Positions 40,311 through 50,482 of a stretch of 62,021 bases of DNA are shown here, piece by piece. A program made the position numbers and the translations under genes. Positions within the stretch are counted from its first letter, which is position 1, and each line of letters opens with the position of its first letter. The DNA is taken from the IMG/VR virus record IMGVR_UViG_3300042306_001197, positions 1 to 62,021 of that record; one strand, 5' to 3'. The notes below the pieces were generated by a model that made no database searches, was not told the origin of the DNA, and saw only the letters and a program-made list of their open reading frames with translations. This DNA is from a virus.

Positions 40311-41171
40311 ATGAAAAGAAAAGAACTAATAGCTGAGATTTTATCAGACTTAAGACAATACGATGAGTCGGGTCTTATAGATTATAGATCCGTAAACTTA
40401 TGGATAAAAAATGAGCTCAAGAGATTTGGTGCAAACATTACTGTCAAAACTGAGAAGTTTTTGGATGTGGAAAATGGAGAAGCAGAATTACCAGAAGATT
40501 TCTGGAATTTACACTTAGCAGCTAAATGCACAAGAGACAGCCATGAATTTGTAAAAGGCAGCAAGCAAGACGTACAAGATTCTCAATATTGGACTCAAAG
40601 AATTGAGAATACTTATATCTGGGACAACTTAGCCGGAACACATAAAAAGGAAAGCTACAAAGAGATTATAGAAAAGTCTTACTACAATAACACTGAAGTA
40701 AGAACTAGGTATGTAGACCCAGTAATTTTAAAGTTAACAAAAGGTTTGAAAAAAGAGTACTGTGCACCAGGTTGTAAAAATTTGCAATCATCATTGACAC
40801 ACTCTGCACCACATGAAATAAACATCGTAGGTAACAAGATACAAACAAACTTTAAAAATGGAGTAATCTACATACAATACAACGCACTACCATCAGACGA
40901 GGATGGAGATTTGTACATACCAGATGTTGTGAACTTACAAGAGTACTTGATGTATTTTGTAAAAAGAAAGATATTAGAGGGTATTTGGATGAATGATGAC
41001 GATGTTAATTTAGTAAACAAACTTCAGTACATCAAACAACAAGAAAGAGAATACTTTGGACTTGCTATGACCCAAGTAAAATTTGAGGGGTTAGGAAATT
41101 GGAGCCAAAGATTAAAGAAAAGAATGGTACAAGATACGAATAGATTCGAGAGAATGTTCCCTAACGTTTAA
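40311..41171 (+). CDS. P22 gp4-like tail-tubular / head-completion protein
   Basis: A 286-residue protein. The start (RKELIAEILSDLRQYDESGLIDYRSVNLWIKNELKRFG) and VENGEAELPEDFWNLHLAAKCT fit the gp4-like head-tail adaptor family used in crAss-like podoviruses: helices, then 'v.ng...LP.DF..i..a'. A CxxGC-type loop (CAPGCKNL) lies near 145-155. The C-terminal half has a YIQYNALPSDEDGDLYIPDV strand pair, and the protein ends in basic helices. It forms a ring between the portal and the tail. The location right after the HU-like gene and before the stabilisation protein supports the assignment. Confidence 0.85.
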   Translation: MKRKELIAEILSDLRQYDESGLIDYRSVNLWIKNELKRFGANITVKTEKFLDVENGEAELPEDFWNLHLAAKCTRDSHEFVKGSKQDVQDSQYWTQRIENTYIWDNLAGTHKKESYKEIIEKSYYNNTEVRTRYVDPVILKLTKGLKKEYCAPGCKNLQSSLTHSAPHEINIVGNKIQTNFKNGVIYIQYNALPSDEDGDLYIPDVVNLQEYLMYFVKRKILEGIWMNDDDVNLVNKLQYIKQQEREYFGLAMTQVKFEGLGNWSQRLKKRMVQDTNRFERMFPNV

Positions 41172-41183
41172 TAAAAAACTAGA

Positions 41184-44100
41184 ATGGCACAACAACAGAA
41201 TAAAAAGGTAAATTTAAGTTCTGCTAAATTGGGTATGAATAAGGACACTCATCCTTCACAACTACAAGAAGCACAATATACACACGCCTACAATGCTAAT
41301 ACGGAAAACGAATCAGGTAACAGCTTAAACATAACAAACGAAAAGTCAAATATATTAGCCTCCAAATTCAAATCAGGATTTAAAGTAATCGGTATTGGAG
41401 ATGACATAGATACAGACGCAACCTACTTCCTCCTCACAAACCCAGTAACGGGTGTTGGGGAGTTTGGTGTTATAGAGAGTAACCAAAATAATAATGATCT
41501 ACAGGACATAACCGTAGATTGTACAGACTGTGATCAGATAAAGAATTTAGCAGAGCCTTTAGAGAACATTACTCAAACGCCTCTACAAACTTACAAAACT
41601 TTATTAACAGACGCAACTGGATACTTAGATGTAAATACAAATACTTGTATGCCTTTTACAAAAGGCCAAGGGTTTAACTTTGACATAAACCACCCGGTAA
41701 AAAGAATAGTAATAAAAAATGAGAAGTCAGGTAAAACAGCTTACTTTTCAGATAACTACAATTCACCTAGACACATAAACATAACAAACATAGACAAGTA
41801 CTTTGTACAAAACGTACCATGTAATGATGATGTTACTACAAGCTGTATTAATTTTGACGAACTTAGAATTTTTAAAAGGTACAATATACCAAAAATAGTA
41901 GCCTCATCTATTGAGCTAGGTGGTAGGTTAAAGATGGGTGTGTACGAGTTTTTGTTAGCTTACTGTGATGCAGAAGGAAACGAGATCTCTCCTTATTACT
42001 CTATAACAAATCCTGTATCAGTATTTGATAAAAATAATGTAGTACTTGAACAAAAGGAAACAGCAGATAGAACAAGCTTAGCGATAAGATTAGACGTTTC
42101 TAACTTAGATAAAAATTATTCCCACTATAAAGTAGCAGTAATACAAACTGCAGATATTGAGGGGGCTACTAGATATTTTATAGAAGGTATCCACACTATA
42201 AATGATAACTCAGTTCTTTATACAACAGAGCAGGGTAAGTTAGCAACAAGTGTAGACAAGCTTTTGATAAAACCTTTGGACATAGAAAGAACAGAAAGTC
42301 TAACAGACTCTAACAATATACTATTCCAAACAGGGCTTACTATAAAAAAAGAAATAAACTTACAACCTGTAGTAAACTTACTTGGTCAGTTCTTAAAATT
42401 TCAAACTCACATTGCCCCTGAAAACTTATATGATAATGGAGTACTTAGTTCTAAGTATTTAGGATACAACAGAGACGAAGTCGTACCTTTTTCTATTAGA
42501 TTTTTAATAGATGGAGGATATGAAACTGCACTATTCCCACTTATTTCTAGAGCTTTAAGACCTGGAGAAGATTCACTTATGGTGGACGGTTCCGGAGTTG
42601 GGATAAATGAAGATGTTAGATCTATCATAGAAAACTTACAAGACTGTAATTCTAACAACAGGACTAAAAAATGGCAGTTCTACAACACCGCAGATTCTCC
42701 ACAAGGATCAGTTTGCGAAGGAGTAGGAGTTGACACAGTAGAAGTAGAAGAAGAAGTTTCCTTAACTTGTATAGTTGAAGGAGTAGGTACAGTTGGACCA
42801 GATACATTACAAATAGATATAGAAGACGATACATACGTTAACTTATACCAATACATAGAAGATAATAAATCAAACTGTAATGATGAGTTTTTAGGTACAG
42901 ATATCTGTGCAGTACTTACAGCAGATTATTCATCTATACCTTGCGAAACAGATATGTTTGAAGGGTATAATGTGTCTGGGGCAATAAGCACAGAATCAGA
43001 TACTATTATAGGGGACATTACAGATGTTGTGGAGACAAAAATACAAAAAGTTTTCCCAACTGAATATATTAAAGTTAAGCCCCCTGCAAATTGTAGTATC
43101 TATGTACCTAAGTCAGATGGTACAGGATATCAAACAGACCCAGCAATAACATACAACAACGTATACTTAAGAAACTTTTCTTTTGACAATGAAGACTGTA
43201 CTTATTCAAGTATAATTAGCACTTTTATTGGCTCAGGGAGCAATCCAAATATTGCATTTTTTAATAACTACTACGCAAGTCAAGTACAAGCAGATTTAAA
43301 GTCATCTAAGGTAGTACACCCTCTTGGGGTAGAATCTGGATTTTTAGGGAATCTACATAAGGGTGCACTATGGTTTAGCGGAGACACAGAAGGAAACACC
43401 AGCTTTGTTTTAGACTTAAGTAAGCAAAAAGATGCACCAGGAAATGACTACTTATCTACCCTTAATATAAAAAAACAAAGGGTATCTATATTCAAAAAAT
43501 GCTCAGACTCATCCGCTATCTACTCTAGAGTTATAGATATGGAGGCAGGAGAAATGTTCTTTTTTGAAAAGGTAGGATCAGATTTAAAAATAACAACCTC
43601 TTCTGGAAATGTACAAGTCATAACAAACGGATGGCCTACAAATAAAAAGTATTTTGTAGCTATTGACTCATATATGGCTGACTTAACATCCCAGTCTAAC
43701 GGCTACTTAATTGTTCCTACAGATGGATGTTACACCTTAACCAAAAGACCAATAGAGTACAGTAGAGTAGATGTAAGCTGGAGTTCTATAAGAGTAGATA
43801 AAAGAATGATTTCTACTGCTACTTGCATATTTGATCAACCTGTTGTACAAAGTTGTAAAGCAGTGCCTTATAGAAAAGGTAACTTTGCTTATTGGGAAAG
43901 TGAAGAATCTTATCCTGATAATCCAGAGTTGTTTGATTCAAGAAAGTTAGTTGTACCAGAAAACTTAATACCAAACTCTATAAAAACAGAGTTTAATAAT
44001 ATTTTTGTACTAGGAGTAAATGATGGTAACTACATACTTGGAGACAAAGCTAATTTTACATGTAAGCCAATTAGACACTTTAGATTTCCTGACAATAAGG

Positions 44101-47100
44101 TAGCACCTTTTATGTCACCATCTGCACAAAGTCCTTTTAGCAGTAGTTTAATTTTCCCATTAGGTATAACTATAGATGAGGAAGTTATAAATTCATTTCT
44201 AGACATAGCTGTAGTAAATGGATTACTTACACAAGAGGATAGAAACAAAGTGTCAGGTTATGAAATATTTAGAGGAGACACATCTTTAGACAGAAGTGTT
44301 CTAGCCTCTGGCTTATTGTATGATATGAGGCAGTATACAGAAAGCGGTAAAAAAGTACAATACTCTAACTACCCTTTTAATAGCTACCAAAGTGATTTAC
44401 TAAATAAGGATTCAGACACACCTGCAAATTGGGGTATATCTAATACTAATTATACATTTCACTCACCAGAGACAGACTACTATAGACAAACACTTCCTTC
44501 AGAGCTAAGCATACAAGGGTATATGTACGGTAACTCTCGTGGACATTTTGATGAAGTTAAGGATCACCCTAAGTGGGTTATACTATCACCTGCTGCAAAA
44601 AATCTAGCTGGAACATTAGCTACCTTAGAAGTTGCAGGAGAAATAATAATAAAAGCAGCTGAAATTACATCCAATGCACAAGTTTGGGCTGTAGGTGGTC
44701 TTGTATTTGGAGCAAACCTAGGTCTTCCAGCATTCATTGCTGCAGGAGCTGTTACGGTTTTTGGTACAGCTGAAGCCATAGTTTATAAATACTCTCAGTA
44801 TAAATACCAATGGCTAAAGATATTTAGAGATTTAGGAAGCCCTCAAAACTTTGCTTATTACTATTTTGCTGAGGGGCATTACAATTACACATTGCCTATT
44901 CAACAAGATGGTAATAGATTAAGAGGGATGCATGTAGCAAAGTACTTGAATGACGGAAGATTCAGAGTTACAAATGAAGTAACTGCAGAAAGAATTGATA
45001 TAAATAATATTGACAGAGAAAGATCAGTATTTGTATCCTTAGGAGATAAACCACTAGTTTATCCTAACTCTGGATATACAACTTACGATAAAGGATCTAG
45101 CTCAAGTATTACTTATCAATCAGAGGCAGGGTTTAACACTAGCGGAAGAAGCCCAGAAGTTATTAAAAACATAGCTTCTCCTTATGCTGCAGTAAAAAAC
45201 TACTTACCTTCTCAGTACGGAACTATAAACTCAGTTAAGTGGTTGTCAACAGGATATGTAGGGAATTTAAAAAATGCAACAGCAAACTGCCTTTCTATAT
45301 TTGGTGGAGATACATATATCTCAAGACACACCTTAAAAAGAAAGATGCCACTATTTTTAGTGACAGCTATGAAGCAAGCAGACCTAACACCTTTTAATTA
45401 CTTTTTTTATAGTAATATAGGAAAAGATCCTAGGTTCTTTTGTAGCTACGAGCAAAATACAGATTTTTCTAGAGGAGGTAAAACATTTCCAGATATAGAT
45501 AGTACGTATAATTTTGATAACAGATCTGCAACAGGTAATTACCTAGTTCCGCCATCTAAGTTTTATCTTTATTATTATGGTGTACCAAGCTTTTTAACAG
45601 AAACTAGAATCAACACTAATTACAGATATGCCGGAAAGACTTATGATAAAAGCTTTTTCCCGCAAGTTGGAGATCTAGGAACTTGGACACAAGAGACTGT
45701 AGTTTCAATAAGAGAACCAAATGTTTTCTTATATAATAATACATACTCTAAGCAAATATCTTACACTAGAAGAAGAGTATTATCAGACACATACAGCAAA
45801 GAAGTAAGCGATAAACTACAAGATATGCCAAATGGTATTATAGCTAGTTTACCAGACAGTACAGAGAATTCTATATACGATCCATGGTTAATATACAGAC
45901 CACTAGATACTTTTGAGTTCCCTTCTAGCTACGGTAAGTTAAAAGATATCATAGATATCGAAGGACAAGCTATACTGGCCAGATTTGCAAATACTTCTGT
46001 TCTATATAACAAAGTAGATAGTAAGATAGATGATGGCTCTAAGCCAGAATTAGCCACTTTAGGAGGAGCATCATTCTTTCAAAGAAGATCGACATCTTTC
46101 CATAATACTAATCTTGGATACGGAGGTACAGAAAACTTTGCTTACATCTCTAATGAGTACGGACATTTTTATGCAGATGCTAAGAGAGGACAAGTAGTTA
46201 TGGTACCTACTAACGGAGAAGGTATGGTAGAAATATCAGCTATGTCAGGAAACAATCCTAGCGGTATGAGAAACTGGTTTAAGGAACACTTACCATTTAA
46301 GATTCTAAAACACATACCTAATACAGATATAGATAACCCTTACAACGGAGTTGGTCTAACAATGGGTTGGGACAGTAGATATAGAAGAGTTTTCTTAACT
46401 AAGAAAGACTACATACCTAAGAGTGATTGTATAGAGTACTTACCTGGACAAGGTTTTGCTATTAACAATACAAAATGTGGAGAGGATCAAACACCAAGTT
46501 GCCCAGAAGGGTTTACATACAACGAGGATACAGAGATGTGCGAAAGAAGCTTTATTTCTGATGAACTATGTCCAGAGGGGTACACTTACGATAGTGTAGC
46601 AAAAACTTGTACATTAGTTGAAACAGTAGATGCTAATTGTATAGATGAAACAACTACAGTACAACCAACAACTACGGTACAACCAACAACTACAGCAGAC
46701 CCATGTTTAGATTGTATTGCACACGATGTTACAATAGGCTCACAAATTTGGACAGGTTGTAACTTAGATGTAACAACATATAGGGACGGAACCCCGATAC
46801 CACAAGTATCTGACCCATCTGCTTGGGCTAACTTGACTACAGGTGCATGGTGTTATTATAATAATGACCCCGCTAATGGAGCAACATACGGTAAACTGTA
46901 TAACGTGTATGCAATTTTAAATACAGCTAACGGTGGTTTAGCACCAAATGGATATAGAGTACCATCAAATGATGATTGGACTACGTTAACTGCAACATTA
47001 GGCGGAGGTACTTGGATTGATACATGGGGTGGAGGAACTAGTTTTTATCAACCTGAAATAGGTGGTTACCTAAAAGAGGCCGGGTCATGCCATTGGTTTG

Positions 47101-47342
47101 GAGGCCTATCTGTTGGAAGTAATACATCAGGATTTACTGCTCTCCCTGCTGGAAATAGAGCAACCGCAGGATATTTCGGTGAATTACAAGGTGCAACAAT
47201 ATTTGCTAGTTCTTCTAGAACTAATACCACACCAGGAGTTGATCAAATTTGGGGCTATTCATTAACTAATATATCCAATGTAATTGATAAAGGCTGGGTT
47301 AGTCCAACTCAGGGAATTTCTGTAAGATTAGTAAAAGATTAA
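41184..47342 (+). CDS. Tail stabilisation protein with inserted Fib_succ_major domain at its C-terminus
   Basis: The 2052-residue protein is the largest complete gene in the window. Residues 1 to ~1750 fit the giant crAss-like tail stabilisation/muzzle protein by size and synteny: N-terminal SSAKLGMNKDTHPSQLQEAQYTHAYNAN, many aromatic beta segments, and a hydrophobic Ala/Gly pair near 1140-1180. From ~1764, EGF-like Cys repeats (CPEGFTYNEDTEMC, CPEGYTYDSVAKTC) lead to a Thr-rich linker (~1822-1841, TTTVQPTTT). A Fib_succ_major paralogous domain (~1842-2052: VTIGSQIWTGCNLDVTTYRDGTPIP... WCYYNNDP... GISVRLVKD) ends the protein. The Cys pattern continues in the next gene, so the linker plus domain look inserted. 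Confidence 0.85.
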   Translation: MAQQQNKKVNLSSAKLGMNKDTHPSQLQEAQYTHAYNANTENESGNSLNITNEKSNILASKFKSGFKVIGIGDDIDTDATYFLLTNPVTGVGEFGVIESNQNNNDLQDITVDCTDCDQIKNLAEPLENITQTPLQTYKTLLTDATGYLDVNTNTCMPFTKGQGFNFDINHPVKRIVIKNEKSGKTAYFSDNYNSPRHINITNIDKYFVQNVPCNDDVTTSCINFDELRIFKRYNIPKIVASSIELGGRLKMGVYEFLLAYCDAEGNEISPYYSITNPVSVFDKNNVVLEQKETADRTSLAIRLDVSNLDKNYSHYKVAVIQTADIEGATRYFIEGIHTINDNSVLYTTEQGKLATSVDKLLIKPLDIERTESLTDSNNILFQTGLTIKKEINLQPVVNLLGQFLKFQTHIAPENLYDNGVLSSKYLGYNRDEVVPFSIRFLIDGGYETALFPLISRALRPGEDSLMVDGSGVGINEDVRSIIENLQDCNSNNRTKKWQFYNTADSPQGSVCEGVGVDTVEVEEEVSLTCIVEGVGTVGPDTLQIDIEDDTYVNLYQYIEDNKSNCNDEFLGTDICAVLTADYSSIPCETDMFEGYNVSGAISTESDTIIGDITDVVETKIQKVFPTEYIKVKPPANCSIYVPKSDGTGYQTDPAITYNNVYLRNFSFDNEDCTYSSIISTFIGSGSNPNIAFFNNYYASQVQADLKSSKVVHPLGVESGFLGNLHKGALWFSGDTEGNTSFVLDLSKQKDAPGNDYLSTLNIKKQRVSIFKKCSDSSAIYSRVIDMEAGEMFFFEKVGSDLKITTSSGNVQVITNGWPTNKKYFVAIDSYMADLTSQSNGYLIVPTDGCYTLTKRPIEYSRVDVSWSSIRVDKRMISTATCIFDQPVVQSCKAVPYRKGNFAYWESEESYPDNPELFDSRKLVVPENLIPNSIKTEFNNIFVLGVNDGNYILGDKANFTCKPIRHFRFPDNKVAPFMSPSAQSPFSSSLIFPLGITIDEEVINSFLDIAVVNGLLTQEDRNKVSGYEIFRGDTSLDRSVLASGLLYDMRQYTESGKKVQYSNYPFNSYQSDLLNKDSDTPANWGISNTNYTFHSPETDYYRQTLPSELSIQGYMYGNSRGHFDEVKDHPKWVILSPAAKNLAGTLATLEVAGEIIIKAAEITSNAQVWAVGGLVFGANLGLPAFIAAGAVTVFGTAEAIVYKYSQYKYQWLKIFRDLGSPQNFAYYYFAEGHYNYTLPIQQDGNRLRGMHVAKYLNDGRFRVTNEVTAERIDINNIDRERSVFVSLGDKPLVYPNSGYTTYDKGSSSSITYQSEAGFNTSGRSPEVIKNIASPYAAVKNYLPSQYGTINSVKWLSTGYVGNLKNATANCLSIFGGDTYISRHTLKRKMPLFLVTAMKQADLTPFNYFFYSNIGKDPRFFCSYEQNTDFSRGGKTFPDIDSTYNFDNRSATGNYLVPPSKFYLYYYGVPSFLTETRINTNYRYAGKTYDKSFFPQVGDLGTWTQETVVSIREPNVFLYNNTYSKQISYTRRRVLSDTYSKEVSDKLQDMPNGIIASLPDSTENSIYDPWLIYRPLDTFEFPSSYGKLKDIIDIEGQAILARFANTSVLYNKVDSKIDDGSKPELATLGGASFFQRRSTSFHNTNLGYGGTENFAYISNEYGHFYADAKRGQVVMVPTNGEGMVEISAMSGNNPSGMRNWFKEHLPFKILKHIPNTDIDNPYNGVGLTMGWDSRYRRVFLTKKDYIPKSDCIEYLPGQGFAINNTKCGEDQTPSCPEGFTYNEDTEMCERSFISDELCPEGYTYDSVAKTCTLVETVDANCIDETTTVQPTTTVQPTTTADPCLDCIAHDVTIGSQIWTGCNLDVTTYRDGTPIPQVSDPSAWANLTTGAWCYYNNDPANGATYGKLYNVYAILNTANGGLAPNGYRVPSNDDWTTLTATLGGGTWIDTWGGGTSFYQPEIGGYLKEAGSCHWFGGLSVGSNTSGFTALPAGNRATAGYFGELQGATIFASSSRTNTTPGVDQIWGYSLTNISNVIDKGWVSPTQGISVRLVKD

Positions 47343-47368
47343 TAAAATAATAATCAATATATTAAAAA

Positions 47369-48283
47369 ATGAATTGTACTTGCGAAGAAGGATACACACT
47401 ATCCGGACAAGAGTGTATTAAAACAATAGTCATAACCAATGTAGTATGCCCTCCGGGGTGTACTACTGTTATGCAAGAAGGCGGGAATGCTGTATGCGAT
47501 TGTAATGAATCGGTAGCACCATCTTTTGAGAACAACTACACACTTATAGACATAACACCAGAACACTTTGAAGATGTATCATGGACTGCTGCCTACTCGC
47601 CAGTACTCGGCTCATGGATCAGTTTTTACGGGTTTAAGCCTAATTATTACATTAGTCACAATAACTATTTCCAAACAGGTATAAACAGCAGTGTTGATCC
47701 TACAGAGTTTGGCCTATGGTCACACTTATTGACAAACAAATCATACCAAGTATTTTACGGTAAAAAACAACCGTTTACAATTGAGTATCCAATAAAAGAA
47801 GAATTCACTACAAAAACATTAAACAATGTTCAGTTGTGGACAGAAGCTAGAAGATACCATAACGAGTATGACTATGTAGAAAATATAGGTCTTACTTTTA
47901 ATAAGTCTATGATATACAACAACATAGTAAACTCAGGTAATCTTAATTTGATACCTGAAAAAACTAAAATGGCTAACTCTAAAAAGTATCCTAAAACAAA
48001 CACAGACAATACTCAGGATATTATGATAACAAACCCTGATGGATTTAAGTGGAACTATGACTACTTTTATAATAGAGTTAAGAGTAATACTAGTAATATA
48101 CCTATGTTACTTCAAGACAAGAACCAGATAGACAAATATGTAAACTCTTCAGCTGTAAGTTTTAAAGGAAAAGCATTACTGGATAGAATGCTAGGAGACT
48201 GGTTTTTAAATAGATTAACTTATGATAAAGATACTAGATATAACGTAGCTTTAAAGTTTACTATCAATGAATCAGAAATTTAA
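47369..48283 (+). CDS. Detached C-terminal part of the stabilisation protein
   Basis: The 304-residue protein starts with CTCEEGYTLSGQEC, CPPGCTT and CDCNES, the same Cys repeat type that ends the Stab part of the previous gene before the Thr linker. The body is aromatic and Asn-rich (LGSWISFYGFKPNYYISHNNYFQTG), then basic at ~190-205. So it reads like the natural continuation of the stabilisation protein, separated by the linker, the Fib_succ domain, a stop and 26 bp. It could re-associate with the first part in the virion. It ends exactly at a late promoter. Confidence 0.75.
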   Translation: MNCTCEEGYTLSGQECIKTIVITNVVCPPGCTTVMQEGGNAVCDCNESVAPSFENNYTLIDITPEHFEDVSWTAAYSPVLGSWISFYGFKPNYYISHNNYFQTGINSSVDPTEFGLWSHLLTNKSYQVFYGKKQPFTIEYPIKEEFTTKTLNNVQLWTEARRYHNEYDYVENIGLTFNKSMIYNNIVNSGNLNLIPEKTKMANSKKYPKTNTDNTQDIMITNPDGFKWNYDYFYNRVKSNTSNIPMLLQDKNQIDKYVNSSAVSFKGKALLDRMLGDWFLNRLTYDKDTRYNVALKFTINESEI

Positions 48284-48320
48284 CTAATTTTGTAAATTCA
48301 ATAATTTTTCTTAATTTTGC
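48279..48320 (+). promoter_or_regulatory. Late promoter before the ejection-protein operon
   Basis: TTTAACTAATTTTGT (48279-48293) and TAATTTTGC (48312-48320) have ends 27 bp apart. The -33 box overlaps the stop codon of the previous gene, and the -7 box overlaps the 5' arm of the terminator hairpin below. Confidence 0.83.
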
Positions 48321-48350
48321 CCCTAACTTACAACTAGGGGCTTAATTTTT
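48319..48350 (+). terminator. Terminator overlapping the promoter
   Basis: GCCCCTA (48319-48325) and TAGGGGC (48335-48341) form a stem with a 9-base loop, followed by TTAATTTTT. The hairpin starts within the -7 box, so transcripts starting about 48327 lack the 5' arm and escape it, while upstream transcripts can form it and stop. Confidence 0.8.
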
Positions 48351-48364
48351 ATATAAACACCATA

Positions 48365-50470
48365 ATGGCAGTAGACGATAAGAAAAAATACGCATATAAT
48401 TATTTAATAGGCAAGGGATTATCTCCTATAGCCGCAGCAGGCATAGTAGGGAACTTAGTAGCAGAGTCAGGGCTTAATACAACAATACCAGGCAAAGCGG
48501 ACAATAAAGGTTCTATAGGAATAGCACAATGGCACAGCGATAGAAAAGAGGGCCTTATGAATTTTGCAAAGCGTGCTAATCAGCCTTTTAGTAAATTATC
48601 TACACAATTAGATTACTTAGTATACGAGCTTAATAGCCCAGGATACAGTAAGGCACTGTCGGGGCTAAACTCAGCAAGAACTCCAGGAGAAGCTTCCATA
48701 GCTTTTATGAACCATTATGAGAAACCGGCAGAGTGGGCTAAAAAACAAAGTGTAGGAAAGAGGGTAAATGAAGCAGCCTCAGTATACACAGGTAAACCTT
48801 ATACAGAAGTGGCTTATACAGAAGAGGAAGGCAGTAGCTCTTACTATGATCCTAACCAAGACTTTAACTACGACAAAAATCCACAAGGCTCAACCTATGT
48901 AGCTGAAGAGGAAGAAGACTTTGAAGCAGAGACAGCAAAACAAGAGCTTGCACAAAAACAAGTAGAAAAAAACTTTTTGGCAGAACTACAATCACAAATA
49001 TCAACACAACCACAAGTACAACAAGATGTACAACAGGCATACGAAATAGACCCCTCTTTGTACCAAATGCCACAGATAGCACTTCCAGAGTATGGAGATA
49101 CAAATATTCCAACTATGCAAATAGGGGGTATAGCAGGAGAAGATCAAAAGATACTTATAAAGGATAATAGAAAAATAAGTGCCACTACAGGAAAACCTAT
49201 AAATCCAAACTCGGATATAGTGACAGGAAAGTACGATAAAAAGGTAATAAGAAATTTAGCTTTAGCTGCAAGTAAGTACAATGCTGACCCATATACAAAT
49301 ATAGCAGTAGGGTTACAGGAATCAAAGCTAGGCACTACAGATGGAAACATAGGTCATATTATAGGTAAACATGATACAAAGTTTACAGGCAGAGAAGAAG
49401 AAGATCTAGTAAGTATCTTACAAGACAAATTAAGATACGCAAAAAGACTAGGCATAGAAGATGAAGCTACTATGCTCCAAGCTTATAATGGTCTAGGTAA
49501 AATAACACCTCAGACAGAGAAAGGCTATCATGGGTTTGAAATGGCAAAAATATATGGAGTACCTTTGCCAAAAGAAGGCATAGATATGAGGAAGAACCCT
49601 CTGTACGGAAAAAGAGTAATAGACTTAAGAGATAATGTAATAAAGAAAAATCCAGAGTTAGTAAGGTACGTAGAAAGCTTACCTAAGTACAATCCATTTT
49701 CTGGGGAATACGAAGACAAAAACAACCCTTTACCGATGCTAAACTATAGAAGTAAAAAAAGGTTTCAAGAGGGAGGACAAACAGATCCAGTAAAACAGTG
49801 GACTTTAGATTACATCAATTCCCCAAAGTATAGAGAAAGATTAAAAGGAAGCGGCTACGAAGATGTAAACGGAGAAATCAAAGCTAGAGCAGAGGATGTA
49901 AAAAATACAAAGATATCGTATAGCAGACCTACTGCATTAGAGGCATTAAAAAGCTTCAGGCTTCCGGTATATCCCTCAAGCCATTTTGATGATGATATTG
50001 TTAATTTAGACTACAAATCGGATTTAAAATATCTTAAAAAGGCTTATCCTGAATTACCAATGCCTACAAAAAATGAAATATTGGCTCACGAAATGAGTCA
50101 CGCAGAGACGGAATACGGAGGTAGGGATAATAGGATGAATGATTACGATACTAGAAACCTTAAAGGGAGGGGGATGAATATTCCTTGGGTAAATAGTCAC
50201 GACAAAGAGCCAGATGAAAATAAGTCAGACCTAAATGCTTTTAGATACTTATTAAAACAGCAAGGTATATATGATGCAGGAAAAGAAGACTTTACAAAAG
50301 AGCACTTAAAAAAAGCAAAAAATACTTTTACAAAAGGCAGACTTAAAAGAAATTATTCAGACAAAAGCCTAATTTGGTTAATGAACCATGTAGCACAAAC
50401 AGATAAACAAAATGACAATATACAGTACGTCAAAGACGGAGGTACTATAAAACCCAGATTTACAAAATAA
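48365..50470 (+). CDS. Multi-enzyme ejection protein: tail lysozyme, transglycosylase-like and HExxH domains
   Basis: A 701-residue protein. Domain 1 (~1-145) is phage tail lysozyme-like: LIGKGLSPIAAAGIVGNLVAESGLN with catalytic E34, and IGIAQWHSDRKEGL. A Gln/Glu-rich linker follows. Domain 2 (~300-445) is transglycosylase-like, with NIAVGLQESKLG (E319) and MLQAYNGLG. Domain 3 (~470-680) holds HEMSH at 575-579 (HExxH metallopeptidase motif) with a late acidic DENKSDLNAFRY as possible third ligand. The motif xxGG (MQIGGI, FQEGGQ, VKDGGT) recurs between domains. It would open the peptidoglycan at infection. There is no signal peptide, consistent with a virion-delivered protein. Confidence 0.85.
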   Translation: MAVDDKKKYAYNYLIGKGLSPIAAAGIVGNLVAESGLNTTIPGKADNKGSIGIAQWHSDRKEGLMNFAKRANQPFSKLSTQLDYLVYELNSPGYSKALSGLNSARTPGEASIAFMNHYEKPAEWAKKQSVGKRVNEAASVYTGKPYTEVAYTEEEGSSSYYDPNQDFNYDKNPQGSTYVAEEEEDFEAETAKQELAQKQVEKNFLAELQSQISTQPQVQQDVQQAYEIDPSLYQMPQIALPEYGDTNIPTMQIGGIAGEDQKILIKDNRKISATTGKPINPNSDIVTGKYDKKVIRNLALAASKYNADPYTNIAVGLQESKLGTTDGNIGHIIGKHDTKFTGREEEDLVSILQDKLRYAKRLGIEDEATMLQAYNGLGKITPQTEKGYHGFEMAKIYGVPLPKEGIDMRKNPLYGKRVIDLRDNVIKKNPELVRYVESLPKYNPFSGEYEDKNNPLPMLNYRSKKRFQEGGQTDPVKQWTLDYINSPKYRERLKGSGYEDVNGEIKARAEDVKNTKISYSRPTALEALKSFRLPVYPSSHFDDDIVNLDYKSDLKYLKKAYPELPMPTKNEILAHEMSHAETEYGGRDNRMNDYDTRNLKGRGMNIPWVNSHDKEPDENKSDLNAFRYLLKQQGIYDAGKEDFTKEHLKKAKNTFTKGRLKRNYSDKSLIWLMNHVAQTDKQNDNIQYVKDGGTIKPRFTK

Positions 50471-50482
50471 CTAACATTAGCT

